This document shows, in pieces, positions 10,104 through 20,880 of a stretch of 64,000 nucleotides of DNA. The notes beneath the pieces were generated by a model, which worked only from the letters and a program-made list of their open reading frames with translations, did not search any database and was not told the origin of the DNA. The first letter of the stretch is position 1; each line of letters opens with the position of its first letter. Origin of the DNA: Calendula officinalis (Eukaryota > Streptophyta > Magnoliopsida > Asterales > Asteraceae); contig OY970825.1 of the NCBI GenBank assembly GCA_963853835.1, positions 83,165,942-83,229,941 of the forward strand, read 5' to 3'. A program made the position numbers and the translations under genes.

Positions 10104-11572
10104 GAGATGGTAATTGTTTGGGTGGTATTTGATGTGTGGTATGCGTGAGGGGTATTTTGGTTTGTAAATGTGAAAGAAAGAATGCTAATGTGGCATTGAG
10201 GTGGGCATGTAGCGCTAAAATAACTGTTTAGCTTGAGACGCCATAGCCAAGACACTTATAAACATTCATTAACAGTTTTTATTGATTAAACTCCACGTAA
10301 ATGTTACATTTTATCCTTATAAATTATGTAGGGATTTTCAACTACACGCATTAGTAGCTTCTTGTTCTCATTACGTAATTTATATTTCCCATAACTCTAG
10401 TACTGGATGATGTTATTCATCTCTCATTTGCACTCAATTTGATGAAAATTAGGTCTCCATGATCAATTTTTTTTATCAATGTCATAAATCGTAATTAATA
10501 AACAATATGAAATCTAGGTAATAATTGGTATTTGAAATCATAATTTGAAAATAGAGTCCTTCAAGAAATGAACCCATCACTTCGTATTAAAATTGAATTT
10601 ATTCTCATTTTGTCTTTTTAAGTCGCATTCTTTAAGATATTTCTATTTTCATCGATACAAAATAATACTCCGTATGTTTTTATAATCATTCTTACAAGTT
10701 TATATACTCTTATATATATTTTCAATTGCGCTTTTGTCAGATGTATATCTGGAGCAAACTCTTTACGTTTAAATTGAAGTAAATTATCTACATCTAATTC
10801 CCTCATATTAACGTTTGAAGGGATTAGTTTCAGAATTATATGTATGATCTTAGTTGTAGTTAGACTAAACTCATCTCAAATAGGCTATTCTAGCTCGACC
10901 TTGTTTTATTGAGCAATAGGTGGAATGTTTCTTTCACATATTCGAACCAAAATTTCCGACAAATCAATTCTTAGGCATACATAAAAAATTATTGTCAAAC
11001 TACTAAATAGCGTTCGAACTTAGCTTCAAACCGTCAAACCAAGCTCGCCCAAGGTTGAAAATCGAATTCTGCTCCAAACAACTCCTCCTTTAGGTTGATC
11101 AAATAATAAAGTGAGAAATTTTCATTCATTTTTTCAAAACTCTTCATGTGATGTAAGCACTAGTTAATGTCTCATAAATAAGCACATTAATTAATTACAT
11201 GTATGACGTTGACTTTATAATGTGTTGGTTCTCTTTCCGATTTGGATAGTTGGAACAATTATAATTCCATAAATCCCTATTTGAACACCAATAAATGGTT
11301 TGGCTGTTTTTTTATAACAATGTTTTGAAATTTTTATTTGAACTGAAAATATTATGTTATTCCTAAATATCACATATATTTAATATGTGATTTAAATTTA
11401 AATTATTTACGAATATCACATACGTTTGGCAAAAGGTAAACTAAACTTTACAGTATGTATTGTAATTAAATAATAATTAACTAAGTTTAGGGGCTCAAAT
11501 TGTAATTAATGAATAGTTGTAGGGATATGTCGGGTAACAAGGGGATGCATCGGTTATAAGTACCGATTCATA
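10104..11572. other. No recognised feature
   Basis: This is AT-rich sequence right of element A. I see no convincing ORF, terminal repeat or RNA gene. Short frames here have no coding character. Confidence 0.6.
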
Positions 11573-11696
11573 TCTTATCTTATCTTACTACTTTAAAAAG
11601 CGTTCTAGACATTTCTAAAAGAGGAAGTCTGAATTTTCAACACTTTCATTTTTAGCAATGTTCAAATACCCTTCAAAATCAAAATAAATGTGCCTT

Positions 11697-11762
11697 ACCC
11701 GAGATTCGAACCCAAGACCATTCGGAAAACAACCAAGGTGATAACCACTGGGCCATGTGGTT
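11697..11762 (-). other. tRNA-like fragment (Pol III box A and B), not a tRNA gene
   Basis: On the minus strand TGGCCCAGTGGTTA (11742-11755, box A-like) is followed 28 bases later by GGGTTCGAATCTC (11701-11713, box B-like). No acceptor stem closes the structure. It is either a tRNA-derived SINE head or an old tRNA relic within the Helitron. No SINE tail or TSD was found. Confidence 0.5.
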
Positions 11763-12599
11763 TTTTGTTATGCTTTTGTTAACCTCGACTAATATACATA
11801 ACGTCCACGGTTTTAAACGTATCAATAAACAGTCCACTTCCTAAACAGATAATTCGCATTTAATAGCCTTCCTAAATTATAATTACGTTTACAAACTAAT
11901 TATTTCTAGTGACTTACGTTTTTAAAAAAATTAAATACATATTGACACATATTGAATTAAATATTATGATTTACGTTTACAAACAGTCAATTACGTTTAC
12001 TAAATATTATGATTTACGTCTTTTAAAAAATTAAATACATATTGAATTATACGTTTTTTTTTAAACTATATATATACTCCATCAACTAACGATGGAGTTG
12101 TTGTGCAGCATACAAATGATGGATTTTGATGGATACGAACCTGTTGAAAACTTTGAAGACCTCTAGAATCCACATTTGTGGTACAAATGCAAATTTTTTC
12201 GCGTTAAATATGTTTGGCTTGACCACAAACATAACAAACTATAAGCCTACTCAGAGTAGGAATCCCGCACATTATAAAAAAAGGAAAATGGACCTGCAAC
12301 TACCTTAGACTTTCTTTAAGGAAGATTGCAAATAAGAGCTGATCCTATAATTGTAATAGTAAGATTAGGATCCCGACTCATCTGTAAATTTAAGGAAGTA
12401 ATCTCATATCCCCTTTTTGGACTGAGTAAGGATCGGGAAGCAAGGCTTTTTTGTTCCTGCTTGACAGATTTGTAAGTTCCTACTAATTAAGATACTATTT
12501 TTTGTTTTTGGTTTTAACTACTAATCATTTATTTTCAGAGACACAAATTCGCAGCCATTATCCCCCCCCCCCCCATCTTATTTTCTGCATACCAAAACC

Positions 12600-13508
12600 A
12601 AAAACTAGAAGGCGATGTCTTCTCTTTAAAGTATTTCAAAATTGATTACACCGATGTCGAATCCTTTCCTCGCTTCGAGAACTATAGCTTTATTCGTAAT
12701 GAATGGGCAATATTATTTAACACTAAAACCGAGCTTGCTGAAACTACAAATGGAGAAGATGTCTGGTTCCCCAAGTACCCGTTGGTCAGATCTCCGACAT
12801 GGCTATTGCAGGATCAAACAACTCGAAAAATGTTGATTGGTACGTCTACGTTACATTTTTAGATGTTTTACTTTAAAGTGATAATATTTAAATATTTTTC
12901 GTAATTAATAAACATTTCACAGACGTTGCTAGAAACATGTCGAACGGTTGCTTTTTATTTACATCCGATCGGATATCGTGTGCAATGCTGCTGCATGACT
13001 GTCTGTAAGTATTTATACCTGATTTACATGATCACCACACCTACAAAATAACCCATTTAAAATGTAATTTCCGACAGGGGAAACCGTATCAAGCTCATCT
13101 TGTATCATATACCGGCAGCCACGGCAACAATGATTGGGTGATGTGCTTCTGAAAACATAACTGTGTACGCATGTCGCGTTAAACTGATTATAAAATCAAC
13201 AGGTTAATTCCAATTAAGTGCTTCATTTTACTTTTATTAAAAATATATTGATATCTCTTTTTTTGGGTTAAATTTCAGTCAAATATCTTGTTTCTACTGA
13301 CGTTACAAACATCGAGTTCAACCCGCCGATGCCAGAAACATATGCACTTCAACGCATCCATCCGATTGTGCAATATGATGATGCCATTGTTTTATGTGAT
13401 GAAGAACCCGATGTCGCGTCCGACACGCAACCAAATAATAGTTTGAGACGCTTAAGAACTATCCTCTCTGGAAATAAGCGTCTATCGACATACACACAAA
13501 AACAATAG
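12600..13508 (+). pseudogene. Unrecognised spliced-looking gene relic in the Helitron
   Basis: Four exon-like blocks can be read with GT/AG borders: about 12629-12839 (includes IDYTDVESFPRFENYSFIRN), 12924-13003 (DVARNMSNGCFLFTSDRISC), 13079-13140 (GKPYQAHLVSYTGSHGNNDW) and 13278-13508 (VKYLVSTDVTNIEFNPPMPE..., ending TYTQKQ and a stop at about 13506). Each intron-like gap starts GTA-type and ends CAG. The third block runs into a stop unless splicing continues at a site I could not fix. I do not recognise the protein. Plant Helitrons often carry RPA-like genes here, but I see no residues that identify an OB fold. It could be a captured host gene. Confidence 0.45.
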
Positions 13509-13929
13509 AGCCCTGCTAATCGGACAACAATAATTAATTGTTAGGTTACTCTTAATTTTTGTTACACAATTGATGTTTTTTTTTGTTTTAATATGGTTTG
13601 CCTTAATAATATTAATTTTGTCATGAACCAAATAATTGTTGTCTGTGTACAGTACAATTTTGTACACCTACTCGAATTATATATTTTGTGGTGTTAATGG
13701 AAATATTTCGTCAGCACGTAATCAAACTGTAGATATTTTACGTTTTTTACTATCGACTAAAATTGAATTACTTATAGACGTTTTTATTGTCCAACAAAAA
13801 CTGCCAATTACTTCTTTAATAAATAAGTTTTAAGTTGTTTAAAAAAATTCGATTTATATATAGTCTTTTGACCATATTTAAAAGGCTAGAAATAAAACGT
13901 ATTTTACCATGTTTGAAAAGATGCAGACG

Positions 13930-14185
13930 TATTTATTATAAAACGTAATTACCATATGTATTTTCGAAAATCAAAACGTAACTACCATAAAAACATAATT
14001 AATGTATTAGAACCTTGAAACGTAATTACCATATAAATCGTTCATCAAAACGTAACTACCATATCTCAATTTAATGTATTTATAATTACCATATGTGGAA
14101 TCGCAAAAAAATATTTAATGGAAATATTTAATGTATTAGAACCTTGAAACGTAATTACCATATAATTACCGTATGATTCTTGACA
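13930..14185. repeat. Dispersed AAACGTAATTACCATAT motif array
   Basis: About seven copies of AAACGTAAYTACCATA, full or partial, occur at irregular spacing of roughly 30-60 bases, with one longer block (ATGTATTAGAACCTTGAAACG) present twice. Related TTACGTTTACAAA words occur at 11885-12010. It lies between the gene relic and the helicase. Confidence 0.7.
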
Positions 14186-14358
14186 TTTTTTTACTCCAGC
14201 TGTCTCAAAAAAATAGTTTCTTATTTCAATCTGCCTGATGGATCAGCCAACACCTTCAATCAACAAAAACTGTCGATTAACAGATGTAAGTTCAAGCAGC
14301 CTTCCATACTTTTATTATTAACTGTAAAATTAAGTTCGTGTTTCTGGTTAATATTGTA

Positions 14359-17092
14359 ATGGCTCTCCAAATTCATCTCCCAAATAAACAAATGGTTAGA
14401 TTTCGAGACAACGATAGAATGGGCGACGTTGTTTGCCAGGGAAAGAGACAAGGCATCAATGCTTACAACTTTTTTTGAGATGAATAGAATCAATGAAGAC
14501 GCCAGGGGTTTATTGTACAAGGAGTTTCCCAGATACTTCACATGGAACAACATGTCACGGACCTGGAATACTAGACACAGAGGATTAATGATGGGAAGAA
14601 TGGTTGCCGAGGAGAACGATTCTACCTGCGCCTACTCTTGTGCCATGTTCCTGATCCTATGGGTTGGAATTGTCTCTATACTGTTGGGGATGTGTTGTAC
14701 GAGACTTTTCGCGCAGCAGCTCTCGCGGGAGGTTTAATTCAGGATGATAATAATATCTCGGCATGTCTTGCGGAGGGTTCTGTGTTTCAGTTTCCACCTG
14801 CTCTTAGGAGGTTATTTGCTACTATTTTGATATTCTGTGAGCCGGGGGATGTTCGGAAGTTGTGGGATGACCACTACGAATCATTGTCGGAAGATTATAG
14901 ACGACAGTGCGCAAATCTGGAGATCTCCCGCAACATGGTCCTTAAAGACATCAAAGTTTTTCTCCATTCTATGGGTAAAGATCTAGATGATTTTGATCTT
15001 CCTAAATTAAATACCGACACGAATTTATCATCTGGGTTGTTCGGGAATTACAAAAGGAGTACTCCATAATTGTGGAAGAAGAAGACTTGGTTGCTTCTGA
15101 CTCACTAAATTCCGACCAGAGAGTCACGTATGATGATATATTGAGGCATGTGGATAACAACATTCCCGGTGTCTTCTTTATAGATGGGCCTGGCGGAACA
15201 GGAAAAACTTTTCTGTATAAAGCTCTCCTTGCAAAGGTCCGTTCTCGTGGTTTCATTGCACTCGCGCCAGCTTCGTCTGGCGCGGCAGCCAATAACATGT
15301 CGGGCGGTAGAACTGCTCACTCCCGCTTCAAGATTCCAATAAATCTTGAAAACAACTCACTCTGTAGCATTAAGAAACAAAGCGGGACCGCAAAGCTTCT
15401 TACAGCAGCAAAGCTAATCATATGGGACGAGGCTTCCATGGCTAAGAGGCAGGCTGTGGAGGCATTAGATCGATCATTGCAAGACATCACGGGGAGGAGA
15501 GTCCCTTTCGGCGGTAAAGTTATGGTGTTGGGAGGCGACTTTAGGAAAGTCTTGCTGGTTGTTAGACGTGGAACGCGAGCCCAAATTGTAGACTCCAGCC
15601 TAAGAATGTCGCCGGTGTGGTCTGTCATTAAAAAGATGAGGCTGACTATCAATATGAGAGTGCGAACGGATCCATGATTTTCCGACTTTCTTTTACAAGT
15701 GGGGGATGGGGACGAAGAAGTTATAGATGAAAAGTATATTCGCATCCCAGACGGCATGGCCATTTATATATAATACAATTGCCATACTTATAGTGAGCTA
15801 TGAACAGTTGGTGCTAACATGCACAGTATGGTGCTAACATGTGCTTTTCATTTAAGAATATAATATTTGTTTTCCACATATTAGTAAATATGAAGTTCAG
15901 CAGAGTTGATAAGGTCTTTGAACTATTTCCGGCAGGCATGCGGAAGTTCGAGCCTCAGTGATTGAAATATTTTTTTTGTGGAGAGCATCCATTTGAGTCA
16001 GTGCACATGGCCTCTTCCCGATCTCATATTTAAAACCAATTCATGAGTCGTTTAGTTTCTTAAAAAAAAAAAAAACTAACTGATATTATTTTAATTGGAT
16101 TATTGTTGAATATAATTAAAAAACCAAATAAAGAAATATATCCTACAGTAATTATAACATATAAATTTATAATAGAAATATTAAAAGTTAAAACTAACAT
16201 TTAAAACCCTGTGGTAATCAACTAAAATTTACCTTTTTTGATTTATGGTTATTCCTTTTACCATTTGTTTTAATATACATACTTATCAGTGTTGTTTGGC
16301 TAAAAAAACTTATAATCAACAAAAATTTAAAATTGACTTTGAAATATTATAAATAATTAAAACTAGGTTAACTTAAAACGAAAATGAAATAAAATTGCAG
16401 CAACGCGCAGCATAATTATACTCGTTCCGTACATTGATAATGAGGCTTCCAAGGATGAGTTGATTAATTCGATATTTCCTTCTATGGACGTCAATGGAAG
16501 ATCAGCTGATTATATCATTTCTAGGGCAATATTATTGACAAAAAACGACCATGTTGATGAACTTAACGATAAGTTGATCAACATATTTTCTGGTGAAGAG
16601 AAAACGTATTATAGTTTCGATGAAGCAGAAGACGACATAAACGGCTTATATCCTATGGAATTCTTAAACTCGCTTAGTGTGAGTGATCTGCCGCTAAGAT
16701 TCCAAACGACACTAAGATCTCGCTATATCATCTAATTCTCGCTAAAATATGAAGACATATATTATATATTCACTGAAATACTTAGTATAATAAGTTTTCA
16801 ATATTCGGGTCATTACAAAGATATTATTCCTATCCGGGAATATTACATTGCATAATTCTTGTATACTATAAAAATGTCAGGTGTCCCGCATCAAATGTTG
16901 AAGTTAAAGATAGGTGATCATGTAATGTGTATGCGGAAGATTGATAAGAAAGCAAGTTTATGCAACGGAAGTACGGAACCATGCTACAAATATAACGAAA
17001 GCAAGTTGGTACAATTTATGTTATTCCGCATATGGCCATATCTCCTTAGGACAACAAGACGATTTTCAAATGTAGCCGATGATTTGTCATGA
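14359..17092 (+). pseudogene. Helitron Pif1-like helicase, broken
   Basis: The sequence opens with LQIHLPNKQMVRFRDNDR (14362 on), then ARERDKASMLTTFFEMNR (14429-), ETFRAAALAGGLIQDDNN, FATILIFCEPGDVRKLWDDH and the helicase core. The Walker A motif is GPGGTGKT (about 15187-15210), Walker B is IIWDEAS, and GGDFRKVLLVV is the motif after it (family consensus GGDFRQ). The C-terminal half continues at about 16400 (NDHVDELNDKLINIFSGEEK) and 16859 (MLKLKIGDHVMCMRKIDKKA SLCNG region). Damage includes frameshifts near 14430 and 14620, stops near 15069 and 15677, a non-coding insertion of about 630 bp (15768-16398) and another of about 120 bp (16738-16857). The enzyme would unwind DNA during rolling-circle transposition. 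This copy cannot. Confidence 0.85.
15768..16398. other. Non-coding insertion inside the helicase
   Basis: The helicase reading (IRIPDGMAI) breaks off near 15768 and resumes near 16398. The gap is AT-rich, holds TATGGTGCTAACATG once in full and once nearly so around 15807-15842, and an A-run near 16060. I see no terminal inverted repeat or clear TSD, so I cannot class it. Confidence 0.55.
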
Positions 17093-17888
17093 CTATTAAT
17101 AAAATCCAAGGGAAAGTATCTTCACGAGTTGATTTGTTTCTACAAAGACTGGTATTCTCACGTTGTCAATTATATGTCGTTGTCTAAAGAGTTTCAACCC
17201 AAAATGGTTGAAAGTTATTTGTTGCGACCAAGATGACAACTACACAAAATCAACGACAAATGTTATAGACAAATAAGTTTTATTTCGTCTTTGAATTCAT
17301 TATGCATAGGGGTGAACATAAAACCAAAAAACCAAAACAATCCATTAAACCGACGAAACCGAACCGATAAAATCGGAGTCATTTCAAAACCGACGGTGAG
17401 AGTGGTGGAATGAAAAATATGATAAAATAAAAGTAAGGACATAATTGTCCTTTGATATAAAATACTCTGTATGAATAAAATTGTTCTCCCATAGTATATT
17501 ATAGAGTTTGTCTAATTCATTATCTATAACATGAGATAAAGAGTTTGTCTAAGCAATTATCTCAAAGTTATAAACCATGAGCAATTATATGCCAAAAGTG
17601 AAGTTATTAATAGGTAATAAATACATTTTTGCATTATATAATGAAAGTAAAGGATTATAACATTTTTGTATTGTAATACGAATTTGGCTAATATGTGCTC
17701 ATGAGCATATAAAATGAATGTTTAATAAACCAGAATTTACTTAATTAGAGTAAAATAATATTTATCCTACCCTATATATGAGGCCTAAATTTGAAGAGGG
17801 TTTGACACCATGGAAATTTCAAGCATTCCTATTCGTCCATAATGCCACTTGGAATTCCTTGATTGGTCCACGTCATTTGCACTAATAC
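17093..17888. other. AT-rich Helitron tail, no gene recognised
   Basis: After the helicase a short stretch (about 17100-17270) still looks like degraded coding sequence, then AT-rich sequence follows. ACTTAATTAGAGTAAAATAA at about 17738 recurs at about 18297 outside the 3' hairpin. Confidence 0.5.
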
Positions 17889-18130
17889 AAACGAATCTGG
17901 TACGGCTTACGGTCTACATTCATATTCATATGCTCCATATACGGCAAACGAATCTGGTACGGCTTACGGTCTACATTCATATGCTCCATATACGGCTTCC
18001 TACATACAAGGAAACAAATAACTATTTAAAAGATCGTACATACAAATAACTATTTAAAAGATCCTACATACAAGGAAACAAATAAATATTTAAAAGATCA
18101 ATCAGCGAAGGAAACAAATAACTATATGTA
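17889..18130. repeat. Two adjacent short tandem arrays near the Helitron 3' end
   Basis: First array: a 57-bp unit, ACGAATCTGGTACGGCTTAC.., starts at 17889 and 17946. Second array: CTACATACAAGGAAACAAAT.. followed by ATTTAAAAGATC, about three copies between 17998 and 18130, one lacking the AAGGAAAC piece. Subterminal tandem arrays are common in Helitrons. Confidence 0.85.
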
Positions 18131-18261
18131 ACATTTATATGCAACATTTCTTCATTTACCGTTTTTTTGTACAAAATCATCATCACATCTATCGATTATT
18201 ATGTCATTTAGAAGTATATAAAGTTTTTGGACATTTTTCTACATACTAAAATTTACAGCAT

Positions 18262-18291
18262 ACCCACCCATCGGGCGGGTTTTGTAGCTAG
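18262..18291 (+). terminator. Helitron 3' terminal hairpin and CTAG
   Basis: ACCCACCC-ATC-GGGCGGGT (18262-18280) pairs at seven of eight positions. TTTGTAG follows, then CTAG (18288-18291). A GC-rich hairpin a few bases before CTRR is the Helitron termination signal. Confidence 0.75.
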
Positions 18292-19453
18292 AATTACTTA
18301 ATTAGAGTAAAATAATATTTATAAGTTATATATACACTTTTGTATTATACTGATTTTATCATGACAATAATTAAAATATAAAGATCTTTTATCAATTAAA
18401 CTAAAAGACATAGAAATATTTAATAGGGAATGTATTAGAAAATCTCTATAGTATAACCACTTCTATATACATAAAGTAAGCTTTCCTTTTGTAGAAGAGA
18501 AGGCATAAATGTATAGACGCGTGGCAAGCTACCCCTTATCCAAATGTATTTTAATCGCCACCGTAACTCATCAATCCGGCCAGAATTGGTCGTGGAGTCA
18601 ACTCCCACTAAAAGGATTTGGTGGGACCCATAACACCAAATTATTTGCCTAAACTTTCTAGTTTCTATTGCTTCACATGCATGAGTAACTCGTCATTTTT
18701 TGGCCATTGACTATCGACGCCGATGGCACGGTGCCATCGTGCCCCGCGTTAGTAAAAATGTGTCCTCACAACGACGTCTGGCCAGCTCCGTTGAAGAAGA
18801 AAGGGGGGAGGTGGGGCGAGAGAGGAAGGGGAAGGAAGAGAGAGAGAGGGGGGGGGGGTTTTGGAGTTGTACATTGTGCATACAAACTTGTACATTTTGT
18901 ATTTTTTTATTTAAAATCTCTTTAATCTCTGTTTTCTTTTCATTTTTCTTTAATTTTAAACCTTTTTATATACATTTATTTTATAGGAATAATATATTAC
19001 TTTTTTTTTTCAAAAAAACTATATATTTTTATTTTTTAAATTTTAATTAAAAATGATGATGTGGAAAAGATGTGTTAGTGATGGGTTAGTGATGGGTTGT
19101 GGTTGACACGACCGTGTCAGTAGCGTGTCAGTAAGGATTAGATGATGTGGCGCAACTGACGGGTTTAGTGACACATCACGGTTGGGACATGCCTTATCTT
19201 CTATGACGATATTTTCTTCGGCAAATCGCGATTAGTTATCAAATTCCGATCAAAAAATACCATAACTATAAATTATCATATACTACGTGTTCTTATTTTT
19301 AGTATTTAATATAATAGTTTGATTCACCATGTAAATATTGATCAAAGAAAGGTGGAGTAGCTTCATATTACTTAGCTATCGATAATTGGGAAACAAAAGT
19401 ATCAGAGTAGCTTCATATTACTTAGGGTATGTTATCGAATTTCTACATCAGGC
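18292..19453. other. No gene recognised; purine tract and CG-rich block
   Basis: 18790-18860 is a G/A-rich run ending in a G tract, inside a less AT-rich block (18690-18860). 19060-19195 contains repeated GTGATGGGTTAGTGATGGGT and GTGTCAGTAGCGTGTCAGTA words. It resembles a degraded non-autonomous DNA element, but no terminal repeat was established. Confidence 0.45.
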
Positions 19454-20143
19454 TTCTCTTGGTGTTGGATTCGCAACATTTCAGACCCTTTGGTGATCTC
19501 CGAACTGTCACAACTAATCCACATGCTATCGACATTCAATCCAAACTCGAATCAAGACAAATTGATATGCATCTTGAATCAAGATGAAGGTTTCTCAGTA
19601 CAATCGGTAAGAAAAGTTATTGATGACAAAATCACAATTCAAAGTGATTTTCGTTTGAAATGGAACAACTTGTTGCCTTTAAAATCATCATGTTTTGTAT
19701 GGAGAGCCGGTCTCAACAGAATTCCGGTAGCCAAATGTCTTCAAGATCGGGGAATACAGATTCAAAACGTCTCTTGTGTTGGAATGGAGGAAACCACAAA
19801 TCATGCTCTAATAACATGTCCAAAAGCAATTGAAACTCATAAATGGATTTTTAGGTGGTGCAAAATTCCATTCCCTCCATCCTCATCGGTATCATGCCTG
19901 TTAGACTTTGCAGCTTCATGGGGGAATTGTCCTAAAAAGAGGAAGATTTTAGAAGCAATCATACATTGCTCACTATGGTGCATATGGAAGGCAAGAAATG
20001 ACAGAATCTTCAACAGGCGTATCAAATCACCAACAATGATTGCAGACGAAATAGTATCGACATCATTTACTTGGGTTAAATATAGGGGTAAAAATCCTAT
20101 TAATTGGTGTGATTGGTGTTGTGGCTCTATGTTCTCTTTGTAA
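19454..20143 (+). pseudogene. C-terminal zinc-binding region of LINE reverse transcriptase
   Basis: The frame is open from about 19454 to the stop near 20143. It reads FSWCWIRNISDPLVISELSQL, then the zf-RVT type signature: W.NLLPLKSSCFVWRAGLNR, RIPVAKCLQDRGI, CVGMEETTNHALITCPKA, then WIFRWCKI and HCSLWCIWKARNDRIF. This is the reverse transcriptase zinc-binding domain found at the end of plant L1 ORF2 proteins. The endonuclease and RT domains are missing. The uninterrupted frame of about 230 codons suggests a fairly young insertion. Confidence 0.85.
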
Positions 20144-20238
20144 TTTAACTATTTGTACTTCTGGCTGCCTTGATTAGCTTCTTGCTAAGCCTTGGTTTTA
20201 TTGCCTTTTTAATATAATTTGCCGTTTCCAAAAAAAAT
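19454..20238 (+). mobile_element. 5'-truncated L1-type LINE
   Basis: Only the C-terminal end of ORF2 and the 3' UTR are present. After the stop at about 20143 the non-coding tail ends in TTTGCCGTTTCCAAAAAAAA at 20238, a short poly(A)-like tail. 5' truncation at about 19450 is typical of target-primed reverse transcription. No TSD was convincing. Plus orientation. Confidence 0.82.
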
Positions 20239-20611
20239 TTAAGTATGAGATTGTATTGCGTTTTGAAAAAGCCGGTCATCATCTACTTCGGAAAACCACA
20301 TTTTGATGCCTTCAAAACTTAGACAAGGGATTTTGATTTTGCCAAACACTCAAATATGATTTTCTACGTTTTGAAACTGTGATAATCAGATAAGCGGGTA
20401 GAAAACGCAACCCCAAAACCCCCCTTAGATATATCAGATGAGCCGGGTGAACTTGAATATATAATTCTCGTGTGCTTTTATCTGTTAATAATTATTAATA
20501 AATTTTCAATAGCAGGTTATTCTACGTTAAAATTACTTGAATGATTATCCACATCATGTATTTATTTGGCCTTGTTTTTTGTAACTAAAATTTTTACAAA
20601 TAAGAAATAAT
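20239..20611. other. No recognised feature
   Basis: This is AT-rich spacer between the LINE and the Copia 5' LTR. Nothing beyond short low-complexity runs is visible. Confidence 0.6.
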
Positions 20612-20866
20612 TGTTGTAACTCATATTGTAATGTGGTTGATTAGGATTTATGACCTTCATAAGTGTGCATTATGTAATACTTAATCATAGTCATAAGTAG
20701 ACTTTATGTGCATAAAGTTTACAACCATTTCCTACCCTATATATATGGGTGTATCTCATGTATCTTGAGTATTCCTTGTATCATCTTTACCATATTGTAA
20801 CACATAAACATGTCTAATGAGAATGTTGGTTTGATTCCTTGAGTTGAGCTAATTTGGCTTATAACA
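20612..20866 (+). repeat. 5' LTR of Copia E
   Basis: This is a 255-bp LTR with a TATATATA box near 20740. The TSD ATAAT lies at 20607-20611. The PBS region CTTTATCAGCAC follows directly at 20867. Confidence 0.93.
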
Positions 20867-20880
20867 CTTTATCAGCACTT
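20867..20880 (+). promoter_or_regulatory. Putative primer binding site of Copia E
   Basis: CTTTATCAGCACTT lies directly after the LTR. It is not the usual TGGTATCAGAGC; an internal or half-tRNA primer is possible. Assigned from position. Confidence 0.5.

Larger units (their letters stand above)
11573..18291 (+). mobile_element. Decayed Helitron with Pif1-type helicase
   Basis: The body carries a plant Helitron helicase pseudogene (14359-17092) on the plus strand. A 3' hairpin with GC-rich arms followed by CTAG ends at 18291, as Helitron 3' ends do. The 5' end is uncertain: three overlapping ATC starts occur at 11572-11584 in a TCTTATCTTATCTTAC run. The base after CTAG is A rather than the usual T, so the ends need comparison with other copies. 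No HUH Rep domain is visible upstream of the helicase; 13510-14350 is AT-rich and non-coding. An unrecognised multi-exon relic (12600-13508) and a tRNA-like piece (11697-11762) lie inside the assumed limits. Confidence 0.65.

Noticed and set aside
11697..11762. Possible tRNA gene on the minus strand
   Set aside because: Box A and B words are present, but there is no acceptor stem and the anticodon arm cannot be closed. Kept only as a tRNA-like fragment.
12566..12575. Run of ten or more C residues near the Helitron gene relic
   Set aside because: A simple homopolymer, possibly with assembly length error. No structural role could be supported.
14359..17092. Intact host PIF1 helicase gene
   Set aside because: The sequence matches the Helitron subgroup, carries shifts, stops and two insertions, and is followed by a Helitron 3' end.
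18700..19050. Two overlapping plus-strand frames with RKGKEERERGG composition
   Set aside because: They arise from a G/A-rich tract followed by a T-rich tract. Two frames are open at once, which marks low complexity and not a gene.
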